From: Streptomyces sp. Ru73
Lineage (GTDB): Bacteria; Actinomycetota; Actinomycetes; Streptomycetales; Streptomycetaceae
Reading direction: 5' to 3'
Assembly: GCF_002920575.1 (NCBI RefSeq)
Contig: NZ_PQSQ01000016.1
Coordinates: 44,257 to 108,256, forward strand
DNA: 64,000 nucleotides
The notes beneath the pieces were generated by a model that ran no database searches, was not told the origin of the DNA, and was given only the letters and a program-made list of their open reading frames with translations. Shown here one piece after another: positions 56,499-64,000 of the stretch. Position 1 is the stretch's first letter, and every line of letters begins with the position of its first letter. Position numbers and translations under genes: made by a program.

Positions 56499-57563
56499 CT
56501 ACACGTCCCGCTGGTTCAGCGCCACGAAGGCGCCGCCGAGCACGACGGCCGTCAGCCCGGTCATGATCCACAGCGGCTCCCAGCCCGACGGGCCGGAGTC
56601 CGCGACCGCGTTGCTGTACATCACCCCGAGCTGGCTGGGGATGGAGTACTCGAACAGCCACTCCCGCAGGTCGGCCAGGCTCTCCGCCATCATGAACAGC
56701 GCCAGCACCAGCGGCAGCAGCACCAGGCCGATCATGATGGTGATGGCGCCGGCCGAGTGCCGCAGCAGCGCGCCCACGCCCAGCGCGAGCAGCCCGATCA
56801 TCGCCACGTAGAGGCTGACGCCGACCGTCGCCTTGAACCACTCGGCACCGCTCGGCGTGGCGCCGCCCTGGCCGCTGAGCATGCCGTTCAGCAGCAGCGC
56901 CACGACGGCCGTGGTGACGGCGGTGACCACGAAGGACAGCAGGAAGAAGACGATCGCCTTCGCGGCGAGCACCCGCGCCCGGCCGGGGCAGGCGGTCAGC
57001 GTCGTACGGATCATGCCGGTGCCGTACTCGGAGGAGACGCACAGCACACCGAGGGTGATCACGCACATCAGGCCGAGCAGCATGCCGAACATGCCGAAGC
57101 CGAGCGGCGAAGCGCCGCGCAGGTCGGTGCCGCTCGCGGAGATGCCGACGCCGGTGAGCGTGCCGACGCCGACGACGAGGACGACCATCACGCCGAGCGT
57201 CCACACCGTGGAGCGGACCGACTTGATCTTCGTCCACTCCGAGGCCAGCGCGTTGCCGAGGTGCGCGCGCCGGACCGGGATGGGCGAGACGTAACCGGAC
57301 CCGGGCAGCCGGGTCTGCTGGTTGTGCGGGGGAGCGGCGGCGTACGGGGCGGGGTGCGGCTGCCCGGGCACGGGCGCCTGCTGGTGCTGTGCTTGCTGGT
57401 GCTGCTGCGGCGCCTGGTGCTGCGGCTGGGCCTGAGCCTGCTGCTGGGGCTGCGGCTGCCGGGCGTCCCGCGCGCCGACGGCGTTCAGCATCATCGTGCC
57501 CTCGTCCTGGCGGGGCGGTACGTCCTGGCGCGGCGGCTGCTGCGGCTGCTCGGGGGTGGTCAT
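56499..57563 (-). CDS. ABC-2 type permease with Gln/Pro-rich N-terminus
   Basis: A 354-residue permease. Residues 1-90 are Gln/Pro/Ala/His-rich and disordered (cytoplasmic); then SEWTKIKSVRSTVWTLG leads into six membrane helices of the ABC-2 permease type. It overlaps the ATPase gene by four bases (57560-57563). Closely related to the permease at 59786, which lacks the Gln-rich tail: a tandem duplication product. Confidence 0.9.
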   Translation of the reverse strand: MTTPEQPQQPPRQDVPPRQDEGTMMLNAVGARDARQPQPQQQAQAQPQHQAPQQHQQAQHQQAPVPGQPHPAPYAAAPPHNQQTRLPGSGYVSPIPVRRAHLGNALASEWTKIKSVRSTVWTLGVMVVLVVGVGTLTGVGISASGTDLRGASPLGFGMFGMLLGLMCVITLGVLCVSSEYGTGMIRTTLTACPGRARVLAAKAIVFFLLSFVVTAVTTAVVALLLNGMLSGQGGATPSGAEWFKATVGVSLYVAMIGLLALGVGALLRHSAGAITIMIGLVLLPLVLALFMMAESLADLREWLFEYSIPSQLGVMYSNAVADSGPSGWEPLWIMTGLTAVVLGGAFVALNQRDV

Positions 57564-58801
57564 CGGGCGTCCTCGCTGTGCTGCTCGGTCGGGTCGGCGG
57601 GGGCGGCGTGCTGCGGCGCGGGCGGCGGCCCGGCGGGCGCCTGCTGCTGCGGCGGGTGCGGTGCCTGCGCCTGGGGCGGCGCCGGGGGCGCGCCGTACGG
57701 GCCGGGCGCACCCTGCGGGTGGCCGCCGGCGAACGGCCCGGGCTGTCCCGCGTACGGCCCCGGCGCCCCGGCCTGCGGGCCGCCGGGCGCGGCGTACGGA
57801 TCACCCGCGTACCCCTGCGGCGGCAGCCCGCCCGGCTGCGCGACGGCCTGCGGCGGCACCTGGCCGTGCGGGACCTGCAGCGGGACCGCCGAGCGGTAGT
57901 CCACCGCGCTCTGTGTCAGCTGCATGTACGCCTCCTCCAGGGAGGCCTGGTGCGGCGAGAGCTCCCAGAGCCGGACGTCCGCCTCGTGCGCCAGGTCGCT
58001 GATCCGCGGCAGCGGCAGCCCGGTCACCCGCAGCGCGCCGTCCGGTTCGGGCTGGACCTGGCCGCCGGCGCCGCTCAGCACGGAGGCCAGCTTCTCGGCC
58101 AGGCCCGGCTCGGTGTCGGGCGTGCGGACCCGCGCGAACCCGGCGGAGTTGGCCGCGATGAAGTCCTTGACGTTCATGTCGGCGAGCAGCTGGCCGCGGC
58201 CGATCACGATCAGGTGCTCGGCGGTCAGCGCCATCTCGCTCATCAGATGGGAGGAGACGAAGACCGTGCGGCCCTCCGACGCGAGCTGCTTCATGAGGTT
58301 GCGCACCCAGAGGATGCCCTCCGGGTCGAGGCCGTTGACCGGCTCGTCGAAGAGCAGCACCTGCGGGTCGCCGAGCAGCGCGGCCGCGATGCCGAGGCGC
58401 TGGCCCATGCCCAGCGAGAAGCCCTTGGACCGCTTCCTCGCCACGTCCTGCAGCCCGACCAGGCCGAGCACCTCGTCCACCCGGCGGGCCGGGATGCCGG
58501 AGAGCTGGGCCAGCGACAGCAGGTGCTGGCGGGCGCTGCGGCCGCCGTGCACGGCCTTCGCGTCGAGCAGCGCGCCCACCTGGCGGGGCGCGTTCGGCAG
58601 CTTGCGGAAGGGGTGGCCGCCGATCGTCACGTGCCCGGCCGTCGGGGTGTCCAGCCCCAGGATCATGCGCATCGTCGTGGACTTCCCGGACCCGTTGGGC
58701 CCCAGGAAGCCGGTCACGGTGCCCGGCCGTACCTGGAACGACAGGTTGTGCACGGCCGTCTTGGCGCCGTAGCGCTTCGTCAGGCCGACTGCCTCGATCA
58801 T
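57560..58801 (-). CDS. ABC transporter ATP-binding protein with Pro/Gly-rich C-terminus
   Basis: A 413-residue ATPase: Walker A GPNGSGKSTTMRM, signature FSLGMGQRLGIAA, Walker B VLLFDEPVNGLDPEG and H-loop VSSHLMSEM. From about residue 300 on comes a Pro/Gly/Gln/Ala-rich tail (PQGYAGDPYAAPGG). ATG at 58801. Paralogous to 60559-61602, which has a shorter tail. Confidence 0.92.
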   Translation of the reverse strand: MIEAVGLTKRYGAKTAVHNLSFQVRPGTVTGFLGPNGSGKSTTMRMILGLDTPTAGHVTIGGHPFRKLPNAPRQVGALLDAKAVHGGRSARQHLLSLAQLSGIPARRVDEVLGLVGLQDVARKRSKGFSLGMGQRLGIAAALLGDPQVLLFDEPVNGLDPEGILWVRNLMKQLASEGRTVFVSSHLMSEMALTAEHLIVIGRGQLLADMNVKDFIAANSAGFARVRTPDTEPGLAEKLASVLSGAGGQVQPEPDGALRVTGLPLPRISDLAHEADVRLWELSPHQASLEEAYMQLTQSAVDYRSAVPLQVPHGQVPPQAVAQPGGLPPQGYAGDPYAAPGGPQAGAPGPYAGQPGPFAGGHPQGAPGPYGAPPAPPQAQAPHPPQQQAPAGPPPAPQHAAPADPTEQHSEDAR

Positions 58802-58898
58802 TCTCCGCCCCTCGCGAGATGGTGTGGGGCACGGCATGCCGAAGTGACCTCATGCCCCCGTGAGGGTTAGGAGGCTATCGAGCCATTGACGGTTCCAC

Positions 58899-59789
58899 TC
58901 AATCCCCGCGTGTCGGTGACCCACGAAGTCCCGCACCGCCTCCGATGGGCGGAAGGTCGTCGTACGTCAGGACCTCCGCGTCATCGTCCACATACGGGGT
59001 GAAATCCGGCTGCGGCAGCACCCGGCCCTCCGCGCGGAACACCTGCCGGGCCTCGGCCCGCACCGCGCCGTCCGCCGCCGCCCGCCGCACCCATGCGCGC
59101 GGGTCGGGCCCGAGGAGCCGCCGCAGCGCCGCCGAACCGGCCAGCAGCGCGGCGAGCAGCGCCGGCTGCGCCACGGCGGGCCACGGCCGGCCGTCGGGCC
59201 CGGCGAGCACGCCGTACCGGCTCACGTAGAGGTAAGCGCCGCCCAGCCGCTCCCCGGACGGCAGCGTCATCGGGAACCGGTCGCCGGGCAGCAGGACGCG
59301 GTGGTACCGGGCCTCGGTGGCGTCCACCACCGCCAGCTGCGCCTCGTCCAGCCAGCCCGCCACCAGCGTCACCTCGGAGCCCGGGTCGGCGAAGGGCGCG
59401 GCGGCCACGTAACCCGGCGTCGCGATGTGCGCCGAGCTGCCCACGCCGATGCCCCGGACGCGCACCGGGACCATGGGCACGGCCGCCGGGACGCCCTGCC
59501 GGGCGAGCTTGTAGGACATCTGGGCGGGGGAGGCGTTGGAGCCGACGGCGAGCACCGGGTGACGCCGCCCGGTGGGCGGCAGGCCGCGTTCGCGCAGCGC
59601 GTCGTCGAGCGTCCGGTCGGGGTCGGTGCCCAGCCGCCAGCCGCCGGTCCGGTGCGGCCCGGGGACCGCGGTGAGCGGCAGCAGCGTCTCGCCGCACAGC
59701 AGCGCGGGCTCCGCCACCGGCCGCCCCGGGTAGCTGAGCGGTTCCAGGGCCGGCACGGCGCCGAGGCCGGCGGCCCGTACGGGGCTCAT
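58899..59789 (-). CDS. gamma-glutamylcyclotransferase-like protein
   Basis: A 296-residue protein with HPVLAVGSNASPAQMSYKL, the GSN-type loop of the gamma-glutamylcyclotransferase fold (usually YGSN), and GAYLYVSRYG, LVAGWLDEAQLAVVDATEARYHRV, typical of this barrel. Whether it is catalytic is unclear: the usual general-acid Glu is plausible in VDATEARYHRV. It overlaps the permease stop by four bases and sits between the two transporter pairs. Confidence 0.7.
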   Translation of the reverse strand: MSPVRAAGLGAVPALEPLSYPGRPVAEPALLCGETLLPLTAVPGPHRTGGWRLGTDPDRTLDDALRERGLPPTGRRHPVLAVGSNASPAQMSYKLARQGVPAAVPMVPVRVRGIGVGSSAHIATPGYVAAAPFADPGSEVTLVAGWLDEAQLAVVDATEARYHRVLLPGDRFPMTLPSGERLGGAYLYVSRYGVLAGPDGRPWPAVAQPALLAALLAGSAALRRLLGPDPRAWVRRAAADGAVRAEARQVFRAEGRVLPQPDFTPYVDDDAEVLTYDDLPPIGGGAGLRGSPTRGD

Positions 59790-60556
59790 GCGTCCCGCCG
59801 CTTGAGCAGGAGGTAGCCGCCGGCCAGCGCGGCGACGACCCAGAGGGCCATGATGCCGAGCCCGGCCCACGGCCCGTACGGCAGGTCGTCGGTGGCCACC
59901 ACCTTCATCACCCGCTGGCCCGCCTGGTCGGGGAGGTAGCGGCCGATCTTCCGGGTGGCCGAGACGGTGCCCAGGATGTTGGAGATCAGGAAGAAGAACG
60001 GCATCAGGATGCCCAGCGAGAGCATCGGGCTGCGCAGCATCGCCGCCACGCCCATGGAGAACAGCGTGATCAGCGTCATGTAGAGCGCGCCGCCGAAGAC
60101 GGCCCGCAGTACGCCCGGATCGCCCAGCGCCACCCGCAGGTCGGGCCCGAGCATGGCCTGGCCGACGAAGAAGGTGAGGAAGCTCGTCACCAGCGACACC
60201 ACGAACGCGAGCACGGTGGCCACCGCGAGCTTGCTGAAGAGGAAGGTGCCGCGCTGGGGCACGGCCGCGAGGGACGTGCGGATCATGCCGGTGCTGTACT
60301 CGCCCCCGACCACCAGCACCCCGAAGACGATCAGCGCCAGCTGGCCCAGGCCCATCCCGGCGAACGCCGTGCTCGTGGCGTCGAAGGCGATGCGCTCGCG
60401 CGCCGGCATGGAGCCGAAGTCGTTCTTGACGAGCAGACAGATCAGCGCGCCCAGCACGACCGTGACGACCACGGCGATGCCGAGCGTCCACACGGTGGAG
60501 CGCACCGATCTGATCTTGGTCCATTCCGAACCGACGACCTGGGAGACCACCGCCAT
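59786..60556 (-). CDS. ABC-2 type permease (second copy)
   Basis: A 256-residue permease with six membrane helices. Begins VVGSEWTKIRSVRSTVWTLGIAVVVTVV, the same motif as the permease at 56499, with no extra N-terminal extension. It begins 3 bp after the ATPase gene. Confidence 0.92.
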   Translation of the reverse strand: MAVVSQVVGSEWTKIRSVRSTVWTLGIAVVVTVVLGALICLLVKNDFGSMPARERIAFDATSTAFAGMGLGQLALIVFGVLVVGGEYSTGMIRTSLAAVPQRGTFLFSKLAVATVLAFVVSLVTSFLTFFVGQAMLGPDLRVALGDPGVLRAVFGGALYMTLITLFSMGVAAMLRSPMLSLGILMPFFFLISNILGTVSATRKIGRYLPDQAGQRVMKVVATDDLPYGPWAGLGIMALWVVAALAGGYLLLKRRDA

Positions 60557-60558
60557 CG

Positions 60559-61602
60559 TCAGCGCCCCTTCTTCCGCTGCCAGTCGGCGCCCCAGCCGCC
60601 CGCGGCACCCGGTGGCGCGCCGGGTTCGGGGGCCGGTCCGGCACCCGGCTGCGGGGCGGACCCCGCGGGGGCGGCGGTGGCTGCGGGGCCCGTCGTGTCC
60701 GAGTGCGCGTGGTACTCCACCGACTCCGCGGTGAGCTGCATGAACGCCTCCTCCAGTGACGCCTGCTGCGGGCTGAGTTCGTGCAGCACGAGGCCGTGCT
60801 CGGCGGCCAGCTCGCCCAACTGGTCCGCGCTCACTCCGTCGATCTCCAGCGCCCCGTCCCTGGCCGGCGCGACGGTGTGTCCGGCCGCCGCCAGCACGTC
60901 CCGCAGCCGCTCGTGCTCCGGCGAACGCATCCGTACGTAGCTGCGCGAGTTGCGCCGGATGAAGTCGGCCATCGAGGTGTCGGCGAGCAGCCGGCCCTGC
61001 CCGATGACGACGAGGTGGTCGGCGGTCAGCGCCATCTCGCTCATCAGGTGCGAGGAGACGAAGACCGTACGGCCCTGGGCAGCGAGGCTCTTCATGAGGT
61101 TGCGGATCCAGTGGATGCCCTCGGGGTCGAGACCGTTGACCGGCTCGTCGAACATCAGGATCCGCGGGTCGCCGAGCAGCGCGGCGGCGATGCCCAGCCG
61201 CTGGCCCATGCCGAGCGAGAACCCCTTGGCGCGCTTCTTGGCGACGGCGGTCAGGCCGACGGTGTCCAGCGCCTGGTGGACGCGGGCGCGCGGGATGCCG
61301 TTGCTCTGCGCCAGGCAGAGCAGGTGGTGGTACGCGCTGCGGCCGCCGTGCATCGCCTTGGCGTCCAGCAGCGCGCCGATGTACTTCAGCGGGTCCTTCA
61401 GCTGCCGGTAGTGCTTGCCGTCGATGCGGACCGTGCCGGCGGTGGGGTGGTCCAGGTCGAGCATCATCCGCATGGTGGTGGACTTCCCGGCCCCATTGGG
61501 TCCGAGGAAGCCGGTGATGATGCCGGGCCGGACGGTGAAGGTCAGCCGGTCGACGGCCAGCTTCTCGCCGTACCGCTTCGTCAGCCCGTCAATCTCGATC
61601 AT
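60559..61602 (-). CDS. ABC transporter ATP-binding protein (second copy)
   Basis: A 347-residue ATPase (GPNGAGKSTTMRM, FSLGMGQRLGIAA, MFDEPVNGLDPEG, SSHLMSEM) closely paralogous to 57560-58801. Its C-terminal ~45 residues are Ala/Pro/Gly-rich. ATG at 61602; part of a transporter array that flanks the cyclotransferase-like gene. No solute-binding protein, so export or envelope function is likely. Confidence 0.93.
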   Translation of the reverse strand: MIEIDGLTKRYGEKLAVDRLTFTVRPGIITGFLGPNGAGKSTTMRMMLDLDHPTAGTVRIDGKHYRQLKDPLKYIGALLDAKAMHGGRSAYHHLLCLAQSNGIPRARVHQALDTVGLTAVAKKRAKGFSLGMGQRLGIAAALLGDPRILMFDEPVNGLDPEGIHWIRNLMKSLAAQGRTVFVSSHLMSEMALTADHLVVIGQGRLLADTSMADFIRRNSRSYVRMRSPEHERLRDVLAAAGHTVAPARDGALEIDGVSADQLGELAAEHGLVLHELSPQQASLEEAFMQLTAESVEYHAHSDTTGPAATAAPAGSAPQPGAGPAPEPGAPPGAAGGWGADWQRKKGR

Positions 61603-61662
61603 GCGGCCACGGTAGGGGCGCCAGGGCTCCACCGCCGCCTGAATACACCCATTTCAGCCTGT

Positions 61663-61820
61663 CTGGGGGTACCTCCCAGCGGTAGCCGGGGGAGCTCGAG
61701 GACGAGCGGCCAAAAACAAGCCCGTCCGGCGCTTGAGGACGAGCGGCCGCCAGGCCGCGATACGGCCCGCACGGGTACGAATCCCCCACCGTACGAGTCA
61801 CCGCACCGTACGAGTCACCG
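61663..61820. repeat. dispersed intergenic repeat element and 17-bp duplicates
   Basis: CTGGGGGTACCTCCCAGCGG and GTAGCCGGGGGAG (61663-61694), followed by GCTCGAGGACGAGCGGCC (61694-61711) and CCGTCCGGCGCTTGAGGACG (61722-61741), are typical elements dispersed between genes in streptomycetes. Further on CACCGTACGAGTCACCG is duplicated at 61787-61803 and 61804-61820. The region holds no gene. Confidence 0.75.
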
Positions 61821-61835
61821 CACCCGGACACACCA

Positions 61836-61868
61836 CTGCCCCGCACCGCACAACGCGGCACGGGGCAG
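61836..61868 (-). terminator. filP terminator hairpin
   Basis: CTGCCCCG/CGGGGCAG with inner CCGC/GCGG and an ACAAC-type loop, 17 bp downstream of the filP stop. Confidence 0.75.
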
Positions 61869-61884
61869 TCGGTCGACGGCAGGG

Positions 61885-62823
61885 TCAGCGACCCTGCTGA
61901 GCCGGCACCCCGCGGGAGGAGGACTCCTCCTCGCCCGGGTTGCCGGCGGCGGCCACCGCCGCACCGGTCAGCGTCGCGAGCATCTCGCGGACGTTGGTGA
62001 GCTGGGCGTTGATGGAGTCGCGACGGTTCGTCAGAGCCGCCAGCTCGCGCTCGGACTCGCTGCGGATACGGTCCGCCTTGGCGTTCGCGTCGGCCACGAT
62101 GTCCTCGGCCTGGCGCTGCGCGGTCTCCACCGTCTGGCGGGCCCGGCGCTCGGCGTCCGTACGCAGCTTCTCGGCCTCCAGGCGGAGCTGCTCGGCGCGG
62201 TGCTCGATCTCCGCGAGCCGCTTCTCGGCCTTGGCCTGGCGTGAGGCGAGGTCCCGCTCGGACTGCTCGCGGCGCTTGGCGAGGTTGGTCTCGAAGTCGG
62301 CGGCGGCCTGGGCGGCCTTCGCGCGGGTCTCCTCGAAGAGGGAGTCCGCCTCCTCGCGCTTGGACTGCGCGTCCTTCTGCGCCTCGGCCCGCAGGGACTG
62401 GGCCTCGCCCTTGGCCTTCTCGACGATCCGGGCGCCCTCGTCCTCCGCCTTGGCCTTGCGCTCGGCGGCGAACTGCTCGGCGTCGTTGCGGACCTGCTGG
62501 GCGGCGGACTCGGCGAGCTCGCGGTGCTGCTCGGCGGCCCGGCGCGCCTCCTCGCGCAGGTCCTTGGCCTCCTCCTCGGCGAGACGGAGGATCTTCTCGA
62601 CCCGGGCACCGAGGCCCGCGTAGGACGGCTCGGCGTCGTTGACCTGGGCCTGGGCGTTCTGCGTTTCGAGGTGGAGCTCCTCGATGCGCTTCTCCAGCGA
62701 GGTGATACGGGCCAGCGCGCTGTCGCGGTCGGCGACGAGCTTCGTAATGCGGTCGTCGACCTGACCGCGGTCGTACCCACGCCGCACGAGCTCGAAACCG
62801 AAGGGGGAGGAAGTGTCGCTCAT
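61885..62823 (-). CDS. filP: coiled-coil cytoskeletal protein FilP
   Basis: A 312-residue almost uninterrupted coiled coil with charged Ala/Glu/Arg/Gln heptads. The N-terminus FGFELVRRGYDRGQVDDRITK resembles the polar-targeting start of DivIVA-type proteins. Matches FilP, the intermediate-filament-like protein that rigidifies streptomycete hyphae and works with DivIVA and Scy at the tip. Position next to scy supports this. ATG 62823. Confidence 0.93.
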   Translation of the reverse strand: MSDTSSPFGFELVRRGYDRGQVDDRITKLVADRDSALARITSLEKRIEELHLETQNAQAQVNDAEPSYAGLGARVEKILRLAEEEAKDLREEARRAAEQHRELAESAAQQVRNDAEQFAAERKAKAEDEGARIVEKAKGEAQSLRAEAQKDAQSKREEADSLFEETRAKAAQAAADFETNLAKRREQSERDLASRQAKAEKRLAEIEHRAEQLRLEAEKLRTDAERRARQTVETAQRQAEDIVADANAKADRIRSESERELAALTNRRDSINAQLTNVREMLATLTGAAVAAAGNPGEEESSSRGVPAQQGR

Positions 62824-62937
62824 GGGGTTCCTGTCGAAAGAGACCGGTGAGGTGATAAGGGGAATCCTAGGGGCCCGAGCGGCGTGTCATCGAGTCATTG
62901 ACCGTTTGAAGTGGAGAATAGACCCTCATTTGAGTGG

Positions 62938-64000
62938 CTAACCATCAGACTGCTTGCCACCCGAACGAGTTGCCCCCGCGCCCGCCGCGGCCTTGACGCC
63001 CCCTGATCCGGAACCCTGCGACGAGCCGCCCTTGCCGCTCCCGCCGCCCGGCGACTCGAACGACTCCAGCGCCTCCAGGACGTCCTGGACCCGCGAGATC
63101 TCGGTGTTGATGTCCTCCCGGCGGCGGACCAGCACCTCCAGCTCGCGCTTCCCGTCGTCCACGATCCGCTGGGCCTCCTGCTCGGCCTCCGCGCGCAGCG
63201 CCTCCGCCTCCCGCACGGCCTGCGCCTTCTTCTGCTCGGCCTCCTTGATCAGCCCCTCGGCCTTCTTCACCGCCGCGATGCGGACCTTGCTGGCCTCGCT
63301 GCTCGCGTCCGACAGCGTCTGCTTGGCCTTCTCCTCGGCCTCCACCCGCTGCGCCTCGGCCTGCGCGATGAGCTTGTCGACCCGCTCGCCCGCGGTCCGC
63401 AGCGCCTCGGACGACTCCCGGCGGGCCCGCTCGTGCAGCTCCTCGACCTCGGCCTCGATACGGGCCCGCAGCTCCTCGGCGCGCTCCCGGATCGCGGTCG
63501 CGTCCCCGCGCGCCTCGCTGAGCAGCGTGTCGGCGTCCGTACGGGACTTCTCCACCCGTGCGTTGCCCTCGGCGGTGGCCTCCGCGACGATCCGCTCGGC
63601 CTCCTTGCGGGCAGCGCCGACCATCGTGTCGGCCTGCTCCTCGGCCGCCGTGGCCGCCTTCAGCGCCTCCTCCTGCGCCTTGGCGACCAGCTGGTCGGCC
63701 TGCTCGGCGGCGTCGGCGCGCCGCTTGGCGGCGTCCTTGCGCGCCTCGTCGAGCGTGCGCTCGGCCTCCTCCAGCGCCTCGTTGCGGAACCGCTCGGCCT
63801 CGGCCTCGGCGTCCGCCTTGACCTGGTCGGCCTCGGTCCGCGTGCGCTGCGCGTGCTGCTGCGCCGAGGTGACCGTCTCCGCGGCCTCGGCCCGCATCCG
63901 GTCCGCCTCCGCCGTCGCCTCGGCGAGCATCCGGTCGGCCTGCTCGCGGGCGTCGGCCCGGGTGCGGTCCGCCTCGCGCTCCGCCGCGGCGGTGTTCTCC
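62938..64000 (-). CDS. scy: polarity protein Scy (N-terminal part outside window)
   Basis: The 354 codons present are a continuous Ala/Glu/Arg/Lys-rich coiled coil up to RREDINTEISRVQDVLEALESFES, followed by a short Gly/Ser-rich tail. Scy is a ~1300-residue tip-organising scaffold upstream of filP; only its C-terminus is present here. The frame stays open to the edge. The scy stop lies 114 bp before the filP start. Confidence 0.92.
   Translation of the reverse strand, partial: ENTAAAEREADRTRADAREQADRMLAEATAEADRMRAEAAETVTSAQQHAQRTRTEADQVKADAEAEAERFRNEALEEAERTLDEARKDAAKRRADAAEQADQLVAKAQEEALKAATAAEEQADTMVGAARKEAERIVAEATAEGNARVEKSRTDADTLLSEARGDATAIRERAEELRARIEAEVEELHERARRESSEALRTAGERVDKLIAQAEAQRVEAEEKAKQTLSDASSEASKVRIAAVKKAEGLIKEAEQKKAQAVREAEALRAEAEQEAQRIVDDGKRELEVLVRRREDINTEISRVQDVLEALESFESPGGGSGKGGSSQGSGSGGVKAAAGAGATRSGGKQSDG

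Overview
The window is a GC-rich chromosomal segment from a Streptomyces-type actinobacterium. The evidence is strong third-codon-position GC bias, frequent GTG starts, an F420/LLM oxidoreductase, NucS mismatch endonuclease, the ArgS-derived NrtL protein, the lysA-thrA(hom)-thrC-thrB-rho-rpmE-prfA-prmC gene order, a complete atpIBEFHAGDC operon, and the filP-scy polar-growth cytoskeleton pair at the right edge. It is mostly conserved core chromosome with a more accessory left end. I see no prophage, transposase, integrase or CRISPR array.

Layout. 1-5.8 kb: a truncated TetR regulator, two divergent ferritin-like/AurF-like diiron proteins with a TetR-type palindrome between them, a small membrane protein, a DUF3291 protein, an ABC ATPase and an HD-domain protein. 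5.8-8.9 kb: an overlapping PBP2 and RodA/FtsW pair; the RodA-like protein has a Gly/Pro-rich collagen-like tail. 9.2-10.5 kb: an orphan cytochrome P450. 10.7-15.0 kb: a FadR/LldR-type GntR regulator followed by the lactate-oxidation operon lutABC, with matching GGTCCGACC palindromes before both units. 15.1-16.5 kb: a small pyrimidine-dimer-glycosylase-like protein, tRNA-Arg(CCG) and a receiver-only response regulator.

16.6-34.4 kb is the housekeeping core. nrtL (an ArgS relative without a catalytic core and with expanded repeats), lysA, hom, thrC and thrB make lysine and threonine. rho (with a long low-complexity insertion), an LCP-family cell-wall ligase, rpmE, prfA and prmC cover transcription and translation termination. 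A threonylcarbamoyl-AMP synthase, a low-molecular-weight phosphatase homologue with Ser in place of the catalytic Cys, a serine hydroxymethyltransferase and a WecA/TagO-like phosphosugar transferase follow. 34.4-42.7 kb: the F1Fo ATP synthase operon, preceded by a good match to the Rex redox operator.

42.7-54.7 kb: DUF2550 protein, a two-component system, a membrane protein, a corrinoid adenosyltransferase whose 3' end is duplicated downstream, a DrrAB-like ABC exporter with divergent TetR regulator, 3-hydroxybutyryl-CoA dehydrogenase, a STAS-domain protein next to a large membrane-anchored ATPase-like protein with a Lys-to-Arg P-loop, nucS and its conserved neighbour. 54.9-64 kb: an LLM oxidoreductase, a small putative zinc-binding protein, two paralogous ABC-2 transporter pairs flanking a gamma-glutamylcyclotransferase-like protein, filP and the 3' part of scy.

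The most interesting items are the NrtL protein with repeat expansion, the Cys-to-Ser phosphatase homologue, the STAS/ATPase pair, and the 67-bp duplication behind the adenosyltransferase. I did not find a clearly new defence, mobile or biosynthetic system. Promoter, operator and terminator calls are pattern matches made by eye.
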